Numbered from the stretch's first letter, positions 39,580-51,336 are shown. The stretch: 64,000 bases of DNA from Blepharisma stoltei (GCA_914767885.1 CAJZBQ010000050.1:186001-250000), one strand, 5' to 3'. Notes: a model not told the origin generated them from the letters alone. Numbers and translations: made by a program.

Positions 39580-39852
39580 CTATTTAGTTTCCCCTTCAAG
39601 TTGTTGAGCAGCATCGTCAGTTTTCATTCTTTTAGAAGTTTTATCACCCTTTTTTGTGGTAATATTCAACTTTTCAGTAAGAAATCTGAATAAATTTTAC
39701 TTTTTCTCTCTCAGTAAACCATTCACAGCTTTCATTGCTAAATCAAGTTGAGCAGATAATTTTAGATGGTCCTTCATAACAATTACAACTTGTGCAGCCT
39801 TGAACTTGCTCTTTAAAGCCTTATATTTATCTCTATAGCTTTCTTCTTCCAT
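39580..39852 (-). CDS. Small helical protein (85 aa)
   Basis: Starts at the ATG at 39852 (EEESYRDKYKALKSKFKAAQ), one 15-nt intron (39686-39700: GTAAAATTTATTCAG), and ends ...QQLEGETK at UAG. It is charged and helical throughout, with a short Lys-rich stretch (TTKKGDKTSKRMK) before the end. The intron is what makes the two parts one frame. Family not recognised. Size and composition suggest a small accessory or nuclear protein, but this is a guess. Confidence 0.75.
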
Positions 39853-40116
39853 TTTTAATATCAATTAGCATGCCCCGAACAAATTTTTAATCTCACATTT
39901 TCCTTTCCAAATTCTTATTATTTTATATGAATTTTTGTCTATTAAATTCAAGTATACAGTTTAAGTAAAATAAATAATTTTTTATAAAATAGAATTTGCA
40001 ATCTATAGTTAGGCAATACCAAGATCTGAAAGACAAATACATCCCTGCACTTCAAACATAATGGCTAATCTTCCATAAAATAGAGCAATATTATACCTGA
40101 GATTATAATAGTAAAA

Positions 40117-43100
40117 ATGCTACGAGCATTAAATAGATTCAAAGGAGCAATCCAGAAAAGATACTTTTCAGATGATTTCATATTAGATGAGATAGAAGAG
40201 CCCCCTAATAAGCCTGAGAAACCTTCAGAGGTTGTTAGGCTTCTTCCTATTTCTAATTTTCCCCCATCCTTGATCGAACCTATCGCCATCATTCGATCAA
40301 AGGATGGGAGTCAAAAGTTTGATTTCTCACCCTCCCTCTGTACAAAAAAAATTTATTTGCTCATGGAGGGCTAATTTTTCTTTAAAAAAATTATATAAAT
40401 TTATAATAATTTATTTTCAAAATTTAAAAAAATCTCATTTCGAAATAATTTTAAAGCAAATATTTATTTGGTTTGCAAAATTTATGCTTTAAATGAAACT
40501 GATTAAAATTACACAGAATTAGTTAGAGATTTCATTATAATAAATTATCACTTATATATCAAAAATATTTTTTGTATCCAAATTAGAAATTTTTTCAATG
40601 GCTTTGCTCGCTCACAGATGAGGTGGGGAGTTAGAAAAAAATGCGTATAAAATTTTTTATGAAAATTTTTATTTTTATTCTTTTCTATATAAAAAGATTT
40701 TATGCACTAGCCATAAGCAATAAAGTTTGCATTGCATTTGCTAATAGGATAGAAATGTATTAAAATTCTGTCGAATCTAATAATATATCTTTAAGATTCA
40801 TCACTCTAAAAGATACGTAGTTAGTTTGAGTTGAAGTAGTGGAGGGGGTTATTTTTGACCATAGAAATCACGATAATAAAATGGTATTATCGGAGTGCTT
40901 TATCTTTGAGAAAACTTTTCCATCCTCTATCAAGTTTTTTATTATGAGTTTTGGCATTCCCAGTGAGCATTTAAAAGTAGCCCAAGCAAGCAGCATAGAG
41001 AGGGCACAGCTCCTAAGATCTGGCCCTAGTATTTATGAGACACAGGGTTCACATCACTTGATCTCTTCAGGAGCAAGAGGCTACCAGCATCCGACGAATA
41101 AAGTCTGATTGGAAAACTTGAGCACACAGTCAAGATGATCCATGAAGTCTGAGTAGATGAATAAGGAGGCTAACGCTTTATATCTCTGCATACAGTGACG
41201 CATAATAACCCATATCTACATTAAGACTATAGAAATTGCTCGATCAAGGATGGGTTTAATCTCCCCATTTTTTGAAATTTTCATGTAATTGTTCAATCAG
41301 AATATGAGAGATAAGCATCCAATTTTCCCTAAACATTTTATTAGATTCCGCCTATCTCCAGAAAACTTCAAATTCATGGTCTCAGACCAATCATCTACCT
41401 TGGTCAGTGCATTTATATTAAAGCCAAAAGACGACGTAAAAGAATTGGAAAGTCAGCTATCTTTAAAGTAATCCCTATATAGTTCAATTTTTCCATTAAA
41501 AGGAATTGATAGCGTATACACAATAGGATCAATCTGCACAACGAGCTTTAACAAGTTCGATAGAACAATCACTCTTAAGCCTGTTAACCGAACCAAGCTG
41601 ATCGAAGTAATCGAGCCATCAACAGCCGAAATTCCTTTCCCTCTGGTCAAGCTTCAGCATTATGATGAGACGCCTCAACAAGCACGTTCTGAAGAAGACA
41701 AAGCCATTCTCAAACTCCTTGCCCAGCAGCTAGACGAGCTTAGAACTCTCCTTAGCCCTCAAGAACTGACAACTTTAGAATTATTTGCCCAAAGATTCAA
41801 TATGAAGTACGAAGAAGATTTTCTTAACTACGTAGGTGTTATTTTATCCTATATGTGTGATACTGCCAAAGTCCAAAACATTTTTGAGCCTGATACATTT
41901 TCAATGAGACTTAAACTTACCTATGAGCTGGTTCAAGAACACGTACAAATGAGGAACTCGATGAGAAAACTTCAAGACGAGGCACAAGCCAAAATGCAAA
42001 AAGCAAGCGAAGAGCATATGTATAAAGAAATTTTGAGCCTTATTAAAAATAAGCTCGGGTATGATAAAGATGAAAAAGAAACTTTGAAAATAAAATACAG
42101 CAAAAATTTGGAAGGAAAAAATGTCCCTCAGCATATTCAAAAAATCATTGATGAAGAAATGGGGAGACTGATGATGACTGATAAAAATTCTTCTGAATTT
42201 CATGTAATCAGGACTTATTTAGATTGGCTGACATGTTTGCCTTATGGGGTACAAACTGAAGAAACTATTGACCTGAAAAAAGCAAGAGAAGTTTTGGATA
42301 GAGATCATTATGGTATGAAAGACGTAAAAGAGAGGATTCTGGAATTCATTGCAGTTAGCAAGCTAAAAGGTAGCTCGACTGGCAAAATTTTATGCTTCGT
42401 GGGACCTCCTGGGGTGGGTAAAACTTCAATTGCAAAATCTATTGCTGAAGCGCTCAATAGAAAATATCATAGAATTTCACTTGGAGGATTAGATGATGTT
42501 GCTGAATTAAAAGGACACAGAAGAACTTATATAGGAGCTCAGCCTGGGAAGCTTATAACTGCTTTAAAGCAGGCAGGATCAGAGAACCCTGTGATTTTGA
42601 TTGACGAAATTGACAAAGTTGGGAGACGTAATTTCCAAGGTAGCCCTGAAAACGCACTGTTAGAAATTCTTGACCCTCAGCTCTTGTTTAAAGAATAGAG
42701 TATAAAGAGCATCTTATTTAAATAAAATTTATTATCCTTAATTGTAAATTTTTAAAAAAAAAAATTCAAAAAAAAATTTATTTTTGATAAAATGATATTT
42801 TTTATTTAAATAGCTTTGATATAAATTCAATACGAATTCTTTACAAAAATTCAAAATTTACTTATCTCTTGCTTTATTTTAAAGAATAGAGTATAAATAA
42901 CATCTTATTTAAACAAAATTAGCACTTTGATTAATAAATTTTCCAAAATTTTGTTTTATCGATAAAAATAATAATTTTTGTGTAAATAGTTTTGATACCA
43001 ATTAATAGTGGCGTATTAATTAATAATAAAATTTTAGTTATATCTTGCTTTGTTTTAAAGGATAAAGAGTAAATAGCATTTTATTAAACAAATTTATTAA

Positions 43101-44806
43101 TCTATTCGATAAATTTTTGAAATTTTATTTTTTTAAATTTTATATAATTTTTTTTTTATAAAAAATTTTATAATGGTTCTTTTTTAATAAAAAAATTTTA
43201 TAATGATTTTTTTGTGTAAAAAAAATTTTTTAACCCCCCTTTAAATTGGAACAAAATTTTTAGTTCCAATTTAAAGGGGGGGGGGAGTCAGCAAAAATTT
43301 TTCATTTAATGACCATTATCTTGACACAACAGTCGACTTAAGTAAAGTTCTATTTTTATGCACTGCAAACTTTCCTGATGACATTAATCCAGTCCTATTA
43401 GACAGAATGGACGTAATTCGAGTCCAAGGATACACAGCTGAAGAAAAATCAAATATTTTAAATAGGCATCTTCTACCAGAAATCATTAATAAATGCTCTC
43501 TAAGTGACAAATCTGAAAAATATGAAATCACAGAGCCAGCTAAAGAAGTGCTTATAAGGGATTATTGCAGAGAAGCAGGGGTTAGAAGCTTGCAGAAAAT
43601 TGTGACGAGAATTTTGGAAAAAATTACAAAGAAAATTGTAGAAGGAGTTGAAGAAAAAATTGTGGTGACGCCTGAAAATTTGATTACGTTTGCAGGAAGA
43701 CCAGAGCATGCACATTCAAAGATTTATGATATAACACCTAGTGGCGTTGTGATGGGCTTGGCTTATACTTCGATGGGAGGATCGACACTATACATAGAAG
43801 TTGCTAACTCCCCCTCCGTGAGCGAACAAAATCATTGGAAAATCCTTATTTTTGCCCAAAGACCCCACTCTCCATGAGCGAATAAAAATTTTTTATGAAA
43901 AAAAATAAATTGATATGTAAGTGATAATTACTATAATGAAATCTCTAGCTAATTCTGTTTAATTTGCATTTTAAAACACATAAATTTTACAAATTAAATA
44001 AATATTTGCTTCTCAATTGGAAATTTTTTTATAAAATTTTAAAAAATTAACCCCTGCGCGAGCAAACAAAATTATTGTTCGCTCACGGAGGGGGGAGTAA
44101 GTCGAAATTCACAGGAGACGAAACTGAAGGAAAAGTGCAAATTACAGGAAACTTAAAACAAGTCATGTCTGAAAGTGTGCATATTGCTTATACGTTTGCC
44201 AAAAAACTAGCATCAGAAAAAGGAAATAATTTCTTGGATAAACACAGCATACATATTCACGTCCCTGAGGGAGCAACACCTAAAGATGGTCCTTCTGCAG
44301 GCATCACCATTACAACGGCTCTCCTTTCTCTTGCATTTGATAAGCCAGTTATTCCTGACTTAGCAATGACTGGAGAAATTTCTTTGACAGGCAAAGTTCT
44401 TCCAATTGGAGGACTCAAAGAAAAAATTGTTGCAGCGAAGCGAGATGGGGTAAAAAGAGTGATCATACCAAAGCAAAACAAATATAGCTCCAGTTCCATT
44501 TTTGCTTGCTTATGATCGATCCCTTTGCCTATTGAATAGTCCTAAAAAATGTCAAATTTTCTGGCAAGTGCAATTTAAAATTGACAAATGCAAATTATAG
44601 CACATATTTTTAATCAGCCCTGTTCATAAAATTTTCATTTTTGTGACCTATTCAATAGGAATGGTTTTACTGCTAAATAGTCTATAAGGGGTTTTAAGCT
44701 ATATCACTGGGATGAGCTAGCTGATATATTGAAAGAAGGGATCGAGGTCAGCTTTGTAGAAGAATATTCCGAAGTATTCAAAATAGCATTTAATAATTCT
44801 TTATAA
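40117..44806 (+). CDS. LON: Mitochondrial Lon protease, four inserts and one intron
   Basis: About 830 residues once the inserts are out. The N-terminus ([19 protein letters not shown]) is a mitochondrial targeting sequence. The substrate domain begins [14 protein letters not shown]; a 15-nt intron lies at 41468-41482. Then come the AAA+ module with Walker [10 protein letters not shown], Walker [10 protein letters not shown] and sensor [20 protein letters not shown], and the protease domain with the catalytic Ser in KDGPSAGI and Lys in [12 protein letters not shown]. IESs at 40254-41311, 43805-44097 and 44483-44701 are resolved exactly by frame and family. The one near 42682-43293 has unclear edges: the flanks share TCAGC, and [14 protein letters not shown] fits best. 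It degrades damaged matrix proteins. Confidence 0.93.
40254..41311 (-). mobile_element. IES: family-2 MITE with a family-1 MITE nested inside, in Lon
   Basis: 1,058 bp, TA-bounded. The left end is a hairpin of CCATCCTTGATCGAAC and complement; the right end has two spaced copies (the inner reads GCTCGATCAAGGATGGG). A diverged family-1 MITE (about 40325-40632) lies inside. The rest (40640-41250) includes a more GC-rich piece of unknown origin with a 90-codon open frame. Excision joins LLPIS to KHPIFPK. Confidence 0.85.
41468..41482 (+). other. 15-nt intron in Lon
   Basis: GTAATCCCTATATAG. Removal gives SQLSLNSIFPLKG instead of a UAA. Confidence 0.9.
42682..43293 (-). mobile_element. IES in Lon with tandem repeats and a family-3 hairpin end
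   Basis: About 612 bp. Three diverged ~175-bp direct repeats start at about 42682, 42867 and 43042 (each with CTTG...TTTAAAGAATAGAGTATAAA or a variant). The right end is a hairpin of CCTTTAAATTGGAACAAAA. Boundaries are not TA-TA; both flanks show TCAGC, and the exact join is inferred from the protein. Confidence 0.7.
43805..44097 (+). mobile_element. IES: family-1 MITE in Lon protease domain
   Basis: 293 bp, TA-bounded, both ends typical (CTCCCCCTCCGTGAGCG at the left). Excision joins LYIEVA to KSKFTGDE. Confidence 0.9.
44483..44701. mobile_element. IES in Lon C-terminus
   Basis: 219 bp, TA-bounded. It contains an inverted pair CCTATTGAATAG / CTATTCAATAGG. Excision joins PKQNK to [10 protein letters not shown], the expected end of Lon. 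Confidence 0.85.
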
Positions 44807-44826
44807 GTTAATTTTATAGATAGAAG

Positions 44827-46782
44827 ATGGAGAATATCGCTGAGCGTGATTTGATTTTCGGTGACGTTCTATATATGACTGATATAGTAGAAGTTTATAA
44901 AGCCCTGATGAAAGCTACAGGCGAATATGTCGCTGTTAAAAAGCTCAAGGTAAACTCAATATCTGATGCCACGTTCTATACAAATGAGGCATTGCAAATG
45001 GCTGCTTTAGGGAACCACCCTAATATCGTTAAGCTAAGAGCATGCTTTATGAGCGGAAGAGGACAACAGATAGAGTATGTGCTGTTTGTCATGAAGTTTT
45101 ATTCGAAGGGAGACTTGCAAAATGAAATTGAGAGAAGGGCAAAGTACCAGCAGAGATGAAATGAAGCAGAACTATGGAACCATATGAAATCGCTCATTGA
45201 AGTATTTTCATTTTTACAAGAAAAAAACATTGCTCACAGAGATATAAAGCCTCAAAACATCTTCATTGGAGATAATGATGAGCTCTTAGTTGCAGATCTA
45301 GGATGTGCAGTAAAGAAAAAAACTACAGGATTAGAAGAAATGACGCTTGCAGGGACTCCATTATATCTGAGCCCTCTCCTAAGAAGAGCTTATGATAATA
45401 ATCCTAGTGGAGGCATAGATCATAACCCATTTAAATCAGATGTTTACTCTCTTGGCCTTACCTTTTATTATATGGCCACTTTGACAGATATCTTTGACTT
45501 TACAAATTTAAATCAACTTCAAGCTAGAATAAATATCCGAGTCAACTCTATAAATTGCTATTCAGAGCGGATAAAGAATATTTTGCATGATATGCTATTT
45601 GTTGAAGAGTCAGAAAGGCTCGATTTTTTAGATCTTTCAAAAAAGTACAGCATGAATGCACCTTTATTTAAAATTATTCCAAATTTCCAAGCGCCTATTA
45701 GATCTAAGAAAATAAATTCATGCAAAGTATATCATTTAGTGCCAGCTTGGGGAAATCCGAGAATTGTTAATAAAGTAAGATTGAAAAAGGCAAAAAGTAA
45801 AAGTGTATTGGAAAGCACTTTTCAACATATTTACAAAGGATCAGACTGAAGCCGTTTTGGCGAATATTTATCCGTTTTGTGCGCACCAAAACTTATAATA
45901 AAAATATCTAAATTGGCTATTTATTGTTACATGTGTAGATGTCCTATTGATAACGATCTAGATATTATTAAAAGCCATGACTGTTGAATTCATTTGAGAT
46001 GCATTAAACAATATATCGTTAGTTGCTTAAATAGCAACATTAACATCAAATTGTGGAATCTTTTCCACGTGTGAAAAGATTTCACATGTGAAGCCCTTTG
46101 ATTTTACATGTGGAATCTTTTCACACAGAAAAGATTCCACATGTTGGTGGTAATGCTGCTATTTAAGCAACTAACGATACTATTAAAGTTAATGATGGCA
46201 TATGAACTGTATTTCAGGAAGGATTTAATTGCTATTATAATAATCAAAGTCATTTTCATCCAATAAAAGAATTTAAATCACTTACTCCCCCCTCCACGAA
46301 TGAACAAAAAAATTTTTTTTTTTTTTTTTTTAAAATTTTATAGAAAATCTTTTTTTCGAAATTTTAAAAAAATCCTAATTTGCAAAAATTAGGAAGCAAA
46401 TATTAATTTAATTTATAAAATTTATGTTTTAAAATGCAATTTGTTTAAAATTACACAGAATTAGCTCGAGATTTCATTATATTAATTATCACTTATATAT
46501 CAGTTTTTTCATAAAAATTTTTTTCTATTAAAAAAATTTTTGTTCACTCACGAAGGGTGGGTTTTTGGGCAAAAAATAGCGATTTTTCCAATGATTTTGT
46601 TCAATCACGGGGGGGGAGTTAGTTGCTTCACTTGTGGCCAATATTTTAAACCTCTATTACAAGACAACCCTAATATTAAAAATTCCTGCTTACATTGCTT
46701 TTGCGATCAATGCCTTGCCAAAAATCCACTAGGCCCAAATAAAGAGTGCCCAGAATGCCCTGTCCAATGATATCCAATTTAA
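44827..46782 (+). CDS. Protein kinase fused to a C-terminal Cys/His zinc domain, two IESs
   Basis: 484 residues after removing two IESs (1455 nt, exact multiple of 3). It begins 20 bp after the Lon stop. The kinase domain has VAVKKLKV, catalytic loop AHRDIKPQN, DLG instead of DFG (VADLGCA) and AGTPLYLSP; the Gly loop is poor. The frame continues without a stop into a Cys/His-rich tail: CYMCRCPID, HDCWIHLRC, then after both IESs CFTCGQYF, CLHCFCDQC and ECPEC. The spacing suggests a RING- or PHD-like fold, so the protein could join a kinase to ubiquitin or reader activity, but the zinc fold is not proven. UGA codes Trp at five sites. Confidence 0.8.
46014..46177. mobile_element. Palindromic IES in kinase-zinc protein gene
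   Basis: 164 bp, TA-bounded, with perfect 20-bp terminal inverted repeats (TCGTTAGTTGCTTAAATAGC). The inside holds further inverted copies of a TGTGGAATCTTTTC-type word. Excision joins CIKQY to TIKVNDG. Confidence 0.92.
46283..46619 (-). mobile_element. IES: family-1 MITE in kinase-zinc protein gene
   Basis: 337 bp, TA-bounded. The right end has two spaced copies of the GTTCACTCACGAAGG motif; the left end is CTCCCCCCTCCACGAATG. Excision joins EFKSL to SCFTCGQ. Confidence 0.9.
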
Positions 46783-46913
46783 GTTAACTCAACTTTAAGC
46801 TAATTGCCAGAACATTAATATATACTAACAAATAGATTATTTTAAATACTATCAATTTTTCAATTTCCACTATAATAATCATTAGTATTTTTAATTTAAA
46901 TGTAAATTGTAAG

Positions 46914-48599
46914 ATGAGTAGACCAATGAAGAAATGGGAACTTCAACAAAAACAAAAAATCCACAACTCAAAAATCAAAAATGCGAAACCCACAATAAAA
47001 ACCCCAAGCACAGTCACTGTCGAAATTGATTCTAAAATTTCAAGTGAAAGTGACTATGCTAATGCCGGTTTATACAGCATTTTAAAATCATTCAATCTCC
47101 AGCAATACACAAAGCGGCTTTCTGAAATTGGTTTTGAGAATGACCTGAAGCGCCTTGCATATCTCACTACTAAAGAGATAGATGAGATAGCAAATATCAT
47201 CAAAATGATGCCAGGCCACAAATTGAAATTTATTGCTATGATTGAGACATTAAAATTTCCTAAATCAGAAGCAAGCCTTGCAAGAAGCAACAGCAACTTA
47301 TCAAAGCCAAGAAAAAGCTTGCCAGGGATGAAAAGAAAAACATCTGCAGGGGCAGTTTCTAAAGGGTCAAGAAATAGCATAAGACATGAATCTGAACAAT
47401 TTGAATACCCGTATTCAGCTCAATATGAGACTGCAGACAGCACTATTGTGAATGAGTTAGAAGAACAAAAGCTTAAAGAAGAGCTTCAAAAAGCTAAAGA
47501 AAAAATAGAAGAACTCACAAGAGCTTTGTCATTACAACAGCAGCAGCAAAATTCGTTAGAAATGATGAGGGAAGATTCAACAAAGTGCACTGAAGTAGAG
47601 TCACCAAAGCCGTCGATGAGAATTGACCCGCTAGAGCCTTTACCTGAAATTCAACCGAAAAATGAAGTTGGGGTTTCGCTTGATTCATCAAAAATGAGGT
47701 CAACTCTTCATCATATTGATATTGAAGAAATGTGCAAAAGCTTGGCAAAGGCTATAAGAGTGCTTATTTTCCATGGGATGAGTGTTGAAAAAAATAGAGA
47801 AATTGAGCCGAGCTTAAGAGAGTCATTGTCATATATGCCTGATTTTAATGACGAAACTCCAAGAAGAGACATTATGAAGCCTAGATATTCTTTTGTGTCA
47901 GATAATATTCCAGGTTCCGCAAGTGGGACTTCATTAGACTACTCCCAAGACTCTTGCATACATCTAAATCCTATAGAGCTTGATGAAATTTCTGAAAGAA
48001 GTCAAGAATATTCCCCACAGAAAAAAATGAGAAAAGAAGCTGGAGATATAAATGTCCCTCAAACAATCAATGATATGTTTAAAACTGAATTTGACGACAT
48101 AACAGCAACTCAGGCTCCTTGTGAAGAGGAAATTTATAATTTCAGCAAAAATATGATAATAAGATGCAGGATGGAAAAAGAGTGCAGTATAATCTGTTTA
48201 ATTTATCTAGAAAGGCTGATTGAGAAAACAGGTCTGTACATCACTGAAAAAAACTGAAAAAGGTTAGTAATTTTATGCTTGATTTTAGCAAGTAAAGTAT
48301 GGGATGACGAATCATATGAAAATAAGCACTTTTCTCAAGCATTTACTGTAGTTACTTTGAGAGAGCTAAATAGCATGGAAATGATATTTTTAGGGCTAAT
48401 TGACTATGATGTTGGGATAAAAAATAGCGATTATGCCAAGTATTATTTTATTTTAAGGACTTATTGTGAAAAAAGCAATAGGAGTTTTCCATTAAAACCC
48501 ATGGATGTAGATACAGTCATGAAGCTGCAAAAAAACGCAGATAAAGTAGAAAACGAGCTGAGAGAAATCCATAATCAAGCCCTCTATCAAACCTTATAG
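46914..48599 (+). CDS. SAM-domain / cyclin Y-like fusion protein
   Basis: 561 residues, uninterrupted apart from one UGA-coded Trp. Residues of about 45-105 form a SAM domain (LYSILKSFNLQQYTKRLSEI...MPGHKLKFIAMIETL). A coiled coil with a Gln run follows (residues 175-215), then a polar linker with SP/TP sites. The C-terminal cyclin fold carries GLYITEKNWKRLVILCLIL, ASKVWDDESYENKHF and LNSMEMIFLGLIDYDVGI, the cyclin Y / PHO80 group signature. Cyclin Y partners a membrane-tethered CDK in animals. A SAM domain in front of cyclin Y is unusual. Confidence 0.88.
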
Positions 48600-48604
48600 C
48601 TACT

Positions 48605-49051
48605 AGAATAAATAATATGGTGGTGGCAATGAAATATGGACAGAAAAATTGTGTTTATAGCCTAAACCAAGGTTCAGGACTTTTAATTCTAACTTTTAGT
48701 GTTAGTAATCGTTGCCGAATGGATGGGAAGACCTTGGGAATCAGCTGGTGACCATTCCAGTCTAGGTATTAGTTATCCCGGATAGATGGGTATTTTCCTT
48801 AAGGGAGTGCCTCTTTTCACTGATCCTCAAGGGTGACGACAAGAGGCATCGGTCTGACCTTTACCTCAATAGCACCCGCAAGACGTGAAGCATCAAGACT
48901 AAGGGATCACGGTGCAAGCCACAAGGTCCCAGGAGTAGACCGCAGCTGAGACAGCGTCCAAGCGACTGAATTCCTGAAGCAAGCGGTACCGGTGGTCACA
49001 AGCGTGCGGAGACATCGAATCTATAAGACTTTAAGCCCTTTAATCTTATTT
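48605..49051 (+). mobile_element. SINE-like retroposon at the stop codon of the cyclin gene
   Basis: 447 bp, GC-rich. 11-bp duplication TTATAGCTACT (48594-48604 and 49052-49062) that includes the UAG stop, so the coding end is unaffected. Confidence 0.85.
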
Positions 49052-49098
49052 TTATAGCTACTGAACTAACACTAAATTAAAAAATTATTTATTTACTA

Positions 49099-51336
49099 TT
49101 ATATATTTTCTAATTTTTCCACAACAAAAGAGCCTCTTCTTGGATCTCTCACCTCAATTTCAGGTAAAGATGTGATTTTCAATGTATTATCATCCAATAA
49201 ATTACTTATCGGTGTAAATGTATCAGGAATTTTCCCATGCTCTTTAAGATCAATATTAAATTTGCTTTGGTTTAATTCAATAATCACACATGAAATATCG
49301 TCTATCATTACATCTTCTTCCTCCACAATTGTATGCCACCTAACCCTTGCTTCTTCACAAAGCAGCTGTGCAATACAAGCATTTTCTGGGTTTACAATTT
49401 TTTGATCTGTATGTGTATCTACCCCTTTTACGCATTTTCCTCTATAAAATTCCACAAAATGAGCGACATCGTCATTTTCAAGCACATCTCATACCCCATC
49501 TGAAGCAGCTACTATAAAATAATCTAATTCTCCAAAAAGGTCATATTTTGTACAAACTGGGGTTGATATAACCCCAACTCTTTGTCCTCTGAGATCTCCT
49601 ATTGATCGGCTCATAGCAAGCCCAGGCCCATTTGAGTTCATTTCCCAGACTCTATATGGGCCGATTTTATTGCCATATTCGTCTACAAGCTGCTGGACCC
49701 TGCCTCCGCATTTAGTAATTCTTGCTAGTTTGCAGGGATATATTAAGATGGTGTGGCTAACTAGCCAACCCTCTTAGCTCCTGTAGTTGGAATCCAACAG
49801 GGTGTACAGGATCTTGAGGAAGGAAAAATGGCGTTCGGAAATGTATATCTGGTCGGTTTTTTCTTTATTTGGTGAAGTGCAATGTCGGGTTCGCCAACCG
49901 CAAACTTTAATCAAATGCCAAGTTTTTGCCTCAGTGAGAGATGGGTTGAAAGCTGGAAAGTCGTTTCCCAGCCGTGTCAATGGCGATCGTCTTGACCAAT
50001 CGGAACTATTCCAACTGTCCAGCCGGGGGTTACGCCCTGGGTTAAGGATTTCTCTTAGCCGAGAGTCGGATTAACCCTGTTGATGTAAGGCATGGTGACA
50101 CGAGTCACTCAATTACTGGTGCGCGAGTGCAGATCTTTGTCCGGCAGAAACAGTTTTTGTGAGGTCGTATAAGAGCAGGAGAGCAGGCGAAGAAGGCGTT
50201 ACGAGTGAAGATAGTTCTTTTGGAATTACAGCAAGTTTCTGGATAAGTCTTAATAACTAATAATTAATAACTAGCTAGTTCGTCAGGGTCGTCTGGCTTT
50301 TGGTCTCTTGTAAGCTGCACAGCTTGTAGCAGTGGAGACACAAAGCTTCTTCGCCTTTCTTTGACTTCTTCTAATAATTTTCTGTCTTCCCCAATTATTG
50401 CAGGTGGTGCTGGTAGAATTTCTGGTGGATGTGATGTAGCAACAATAGCCCGAGAATCCCCAACACTAGCACAATAAAGTGACCCATTAAAAAAGCAGAC
50501 AAAAACAGCTGTACTAATTATACATTACCATCCCGAGTTCTGACTTTCCCTCTTCAAACATAACAGAAAAATCCTAATTGCTCTTAAAGGTTCACTTATT
50601 TTTAATGTAATTACATAAAAAGTTTCTGGATTGGCAAATATTTGAAAGTAAAGATCTAATTAATTTATAAAATGTATATCTAAGAATTCAAGCTGAATTA
50701 AATCTCATAGAATTTGCTGAGATCACTTTTTAAAAATAATTAATTATTATAAAAAAATTTTGCTTTTAATAGGTAATTTTCTCAAAAATAGGCATTTTTC
50801 TATAAGTTTTACTCTTTTAAAGTTTTGAAGTGAGCATTTATGCCTCTAGCAGAATTTCGAATTTCATGATCGCATTGTTTTGTTAATTCCGTCAAAAATA
50901 GGTTAGGATTTTTTACAAAGTCACTCTTATGAGCTTCATAAAAGTCCTCCACTGTCTCTGAGCACACATCGACAACTCTTTCGCCTTCAGCTCCATGACC
51001 ATCGAACAAAGCAACAATAAAGCTGTTTTCATCATTTAAAAACAAACAAAAATCTTGGCACTTTTTATTTATTTCTCCATGAGGGTCGAGACCTGGAATC
51101 ACACATGCTGAGGCTCAATATGACTTTGGGCCTACTTCAAGTTTTTGCGATGACGTAAGAATAGGCTCAGTACAGTCAAATTTTATGGTTTCAGTTGCCA
51201 CAACTACACCTTTCGTGTTTCTTTGCTTGATCTTTAAGGTAGCATTTCGTAAATATTCTCGATTTAGAATGCCATTAGTTGAGTCTTTTGTGATTAAATC
51301 TTTCTTACTATTTGTTGTTATGGTACCGCAGCCCAT
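49099..51336 (-). CDS. PP2C-family Ser/Thr phosphatase, two inserts
   Basis: 471 residues after a 15-nt intron (50514-50528), an IES and a SINE-like insert are removed (1416 nt, exact multiple of 3). It starts MGCGTITT, a myristoylation site. PP2C motifs in order: NDENSFIVALFDGHGAEGE (metal Asp), SGCTAVFVC, SVGDSRAIVA, RVWEMNSNGPGLAMSRSIGD and YFIVAASDGVWDVL, all with the metal ligands present. An extra C-terminal segment of about 60 residues follows. UGA codes Trp in several places. A Mn/Mg-dependent membrane-attached phosphatase is expected. Confidence 0.92.
49731..50273 (+). mobile_element. SINE-like retroposon in PP2C
   Basis: 543 bp, GC-rich, with its tail (TTAATAACTAATAATTAA) at the right. 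Short duplication GCTAGTT at 49724-49730 and 50274-50280. Collapsing it joins DPDELA to RITKCGG. Confidence 0.8.
50514..50528 (-). other. 15-nt intron in PP2C
   Basis: GTAATGTATAATTAG on the minus strand; removal creates SGCTAV. Confidence 0.9.
50561..50817 (-). mobile_element. IES: decayed family-1 MITE in PP2C
   Basis: 257 bp, TA-bounded. The right end (AATAGGCATTTTTCTATAAG, then TTTTACTCTTT) is a worn form of the family-1 inner end. Removal joins HFKTL to CLKRESQ. Confidence 0.75.

Noticed and set aside
40839-41108. 90-codon open frame inside the family-2 MITE in Lon
   Set aside because: No recognisable domain, and it lies in DNA that must be removed to make Lon; it may be a captured fragment but cannot be supported as a gene.
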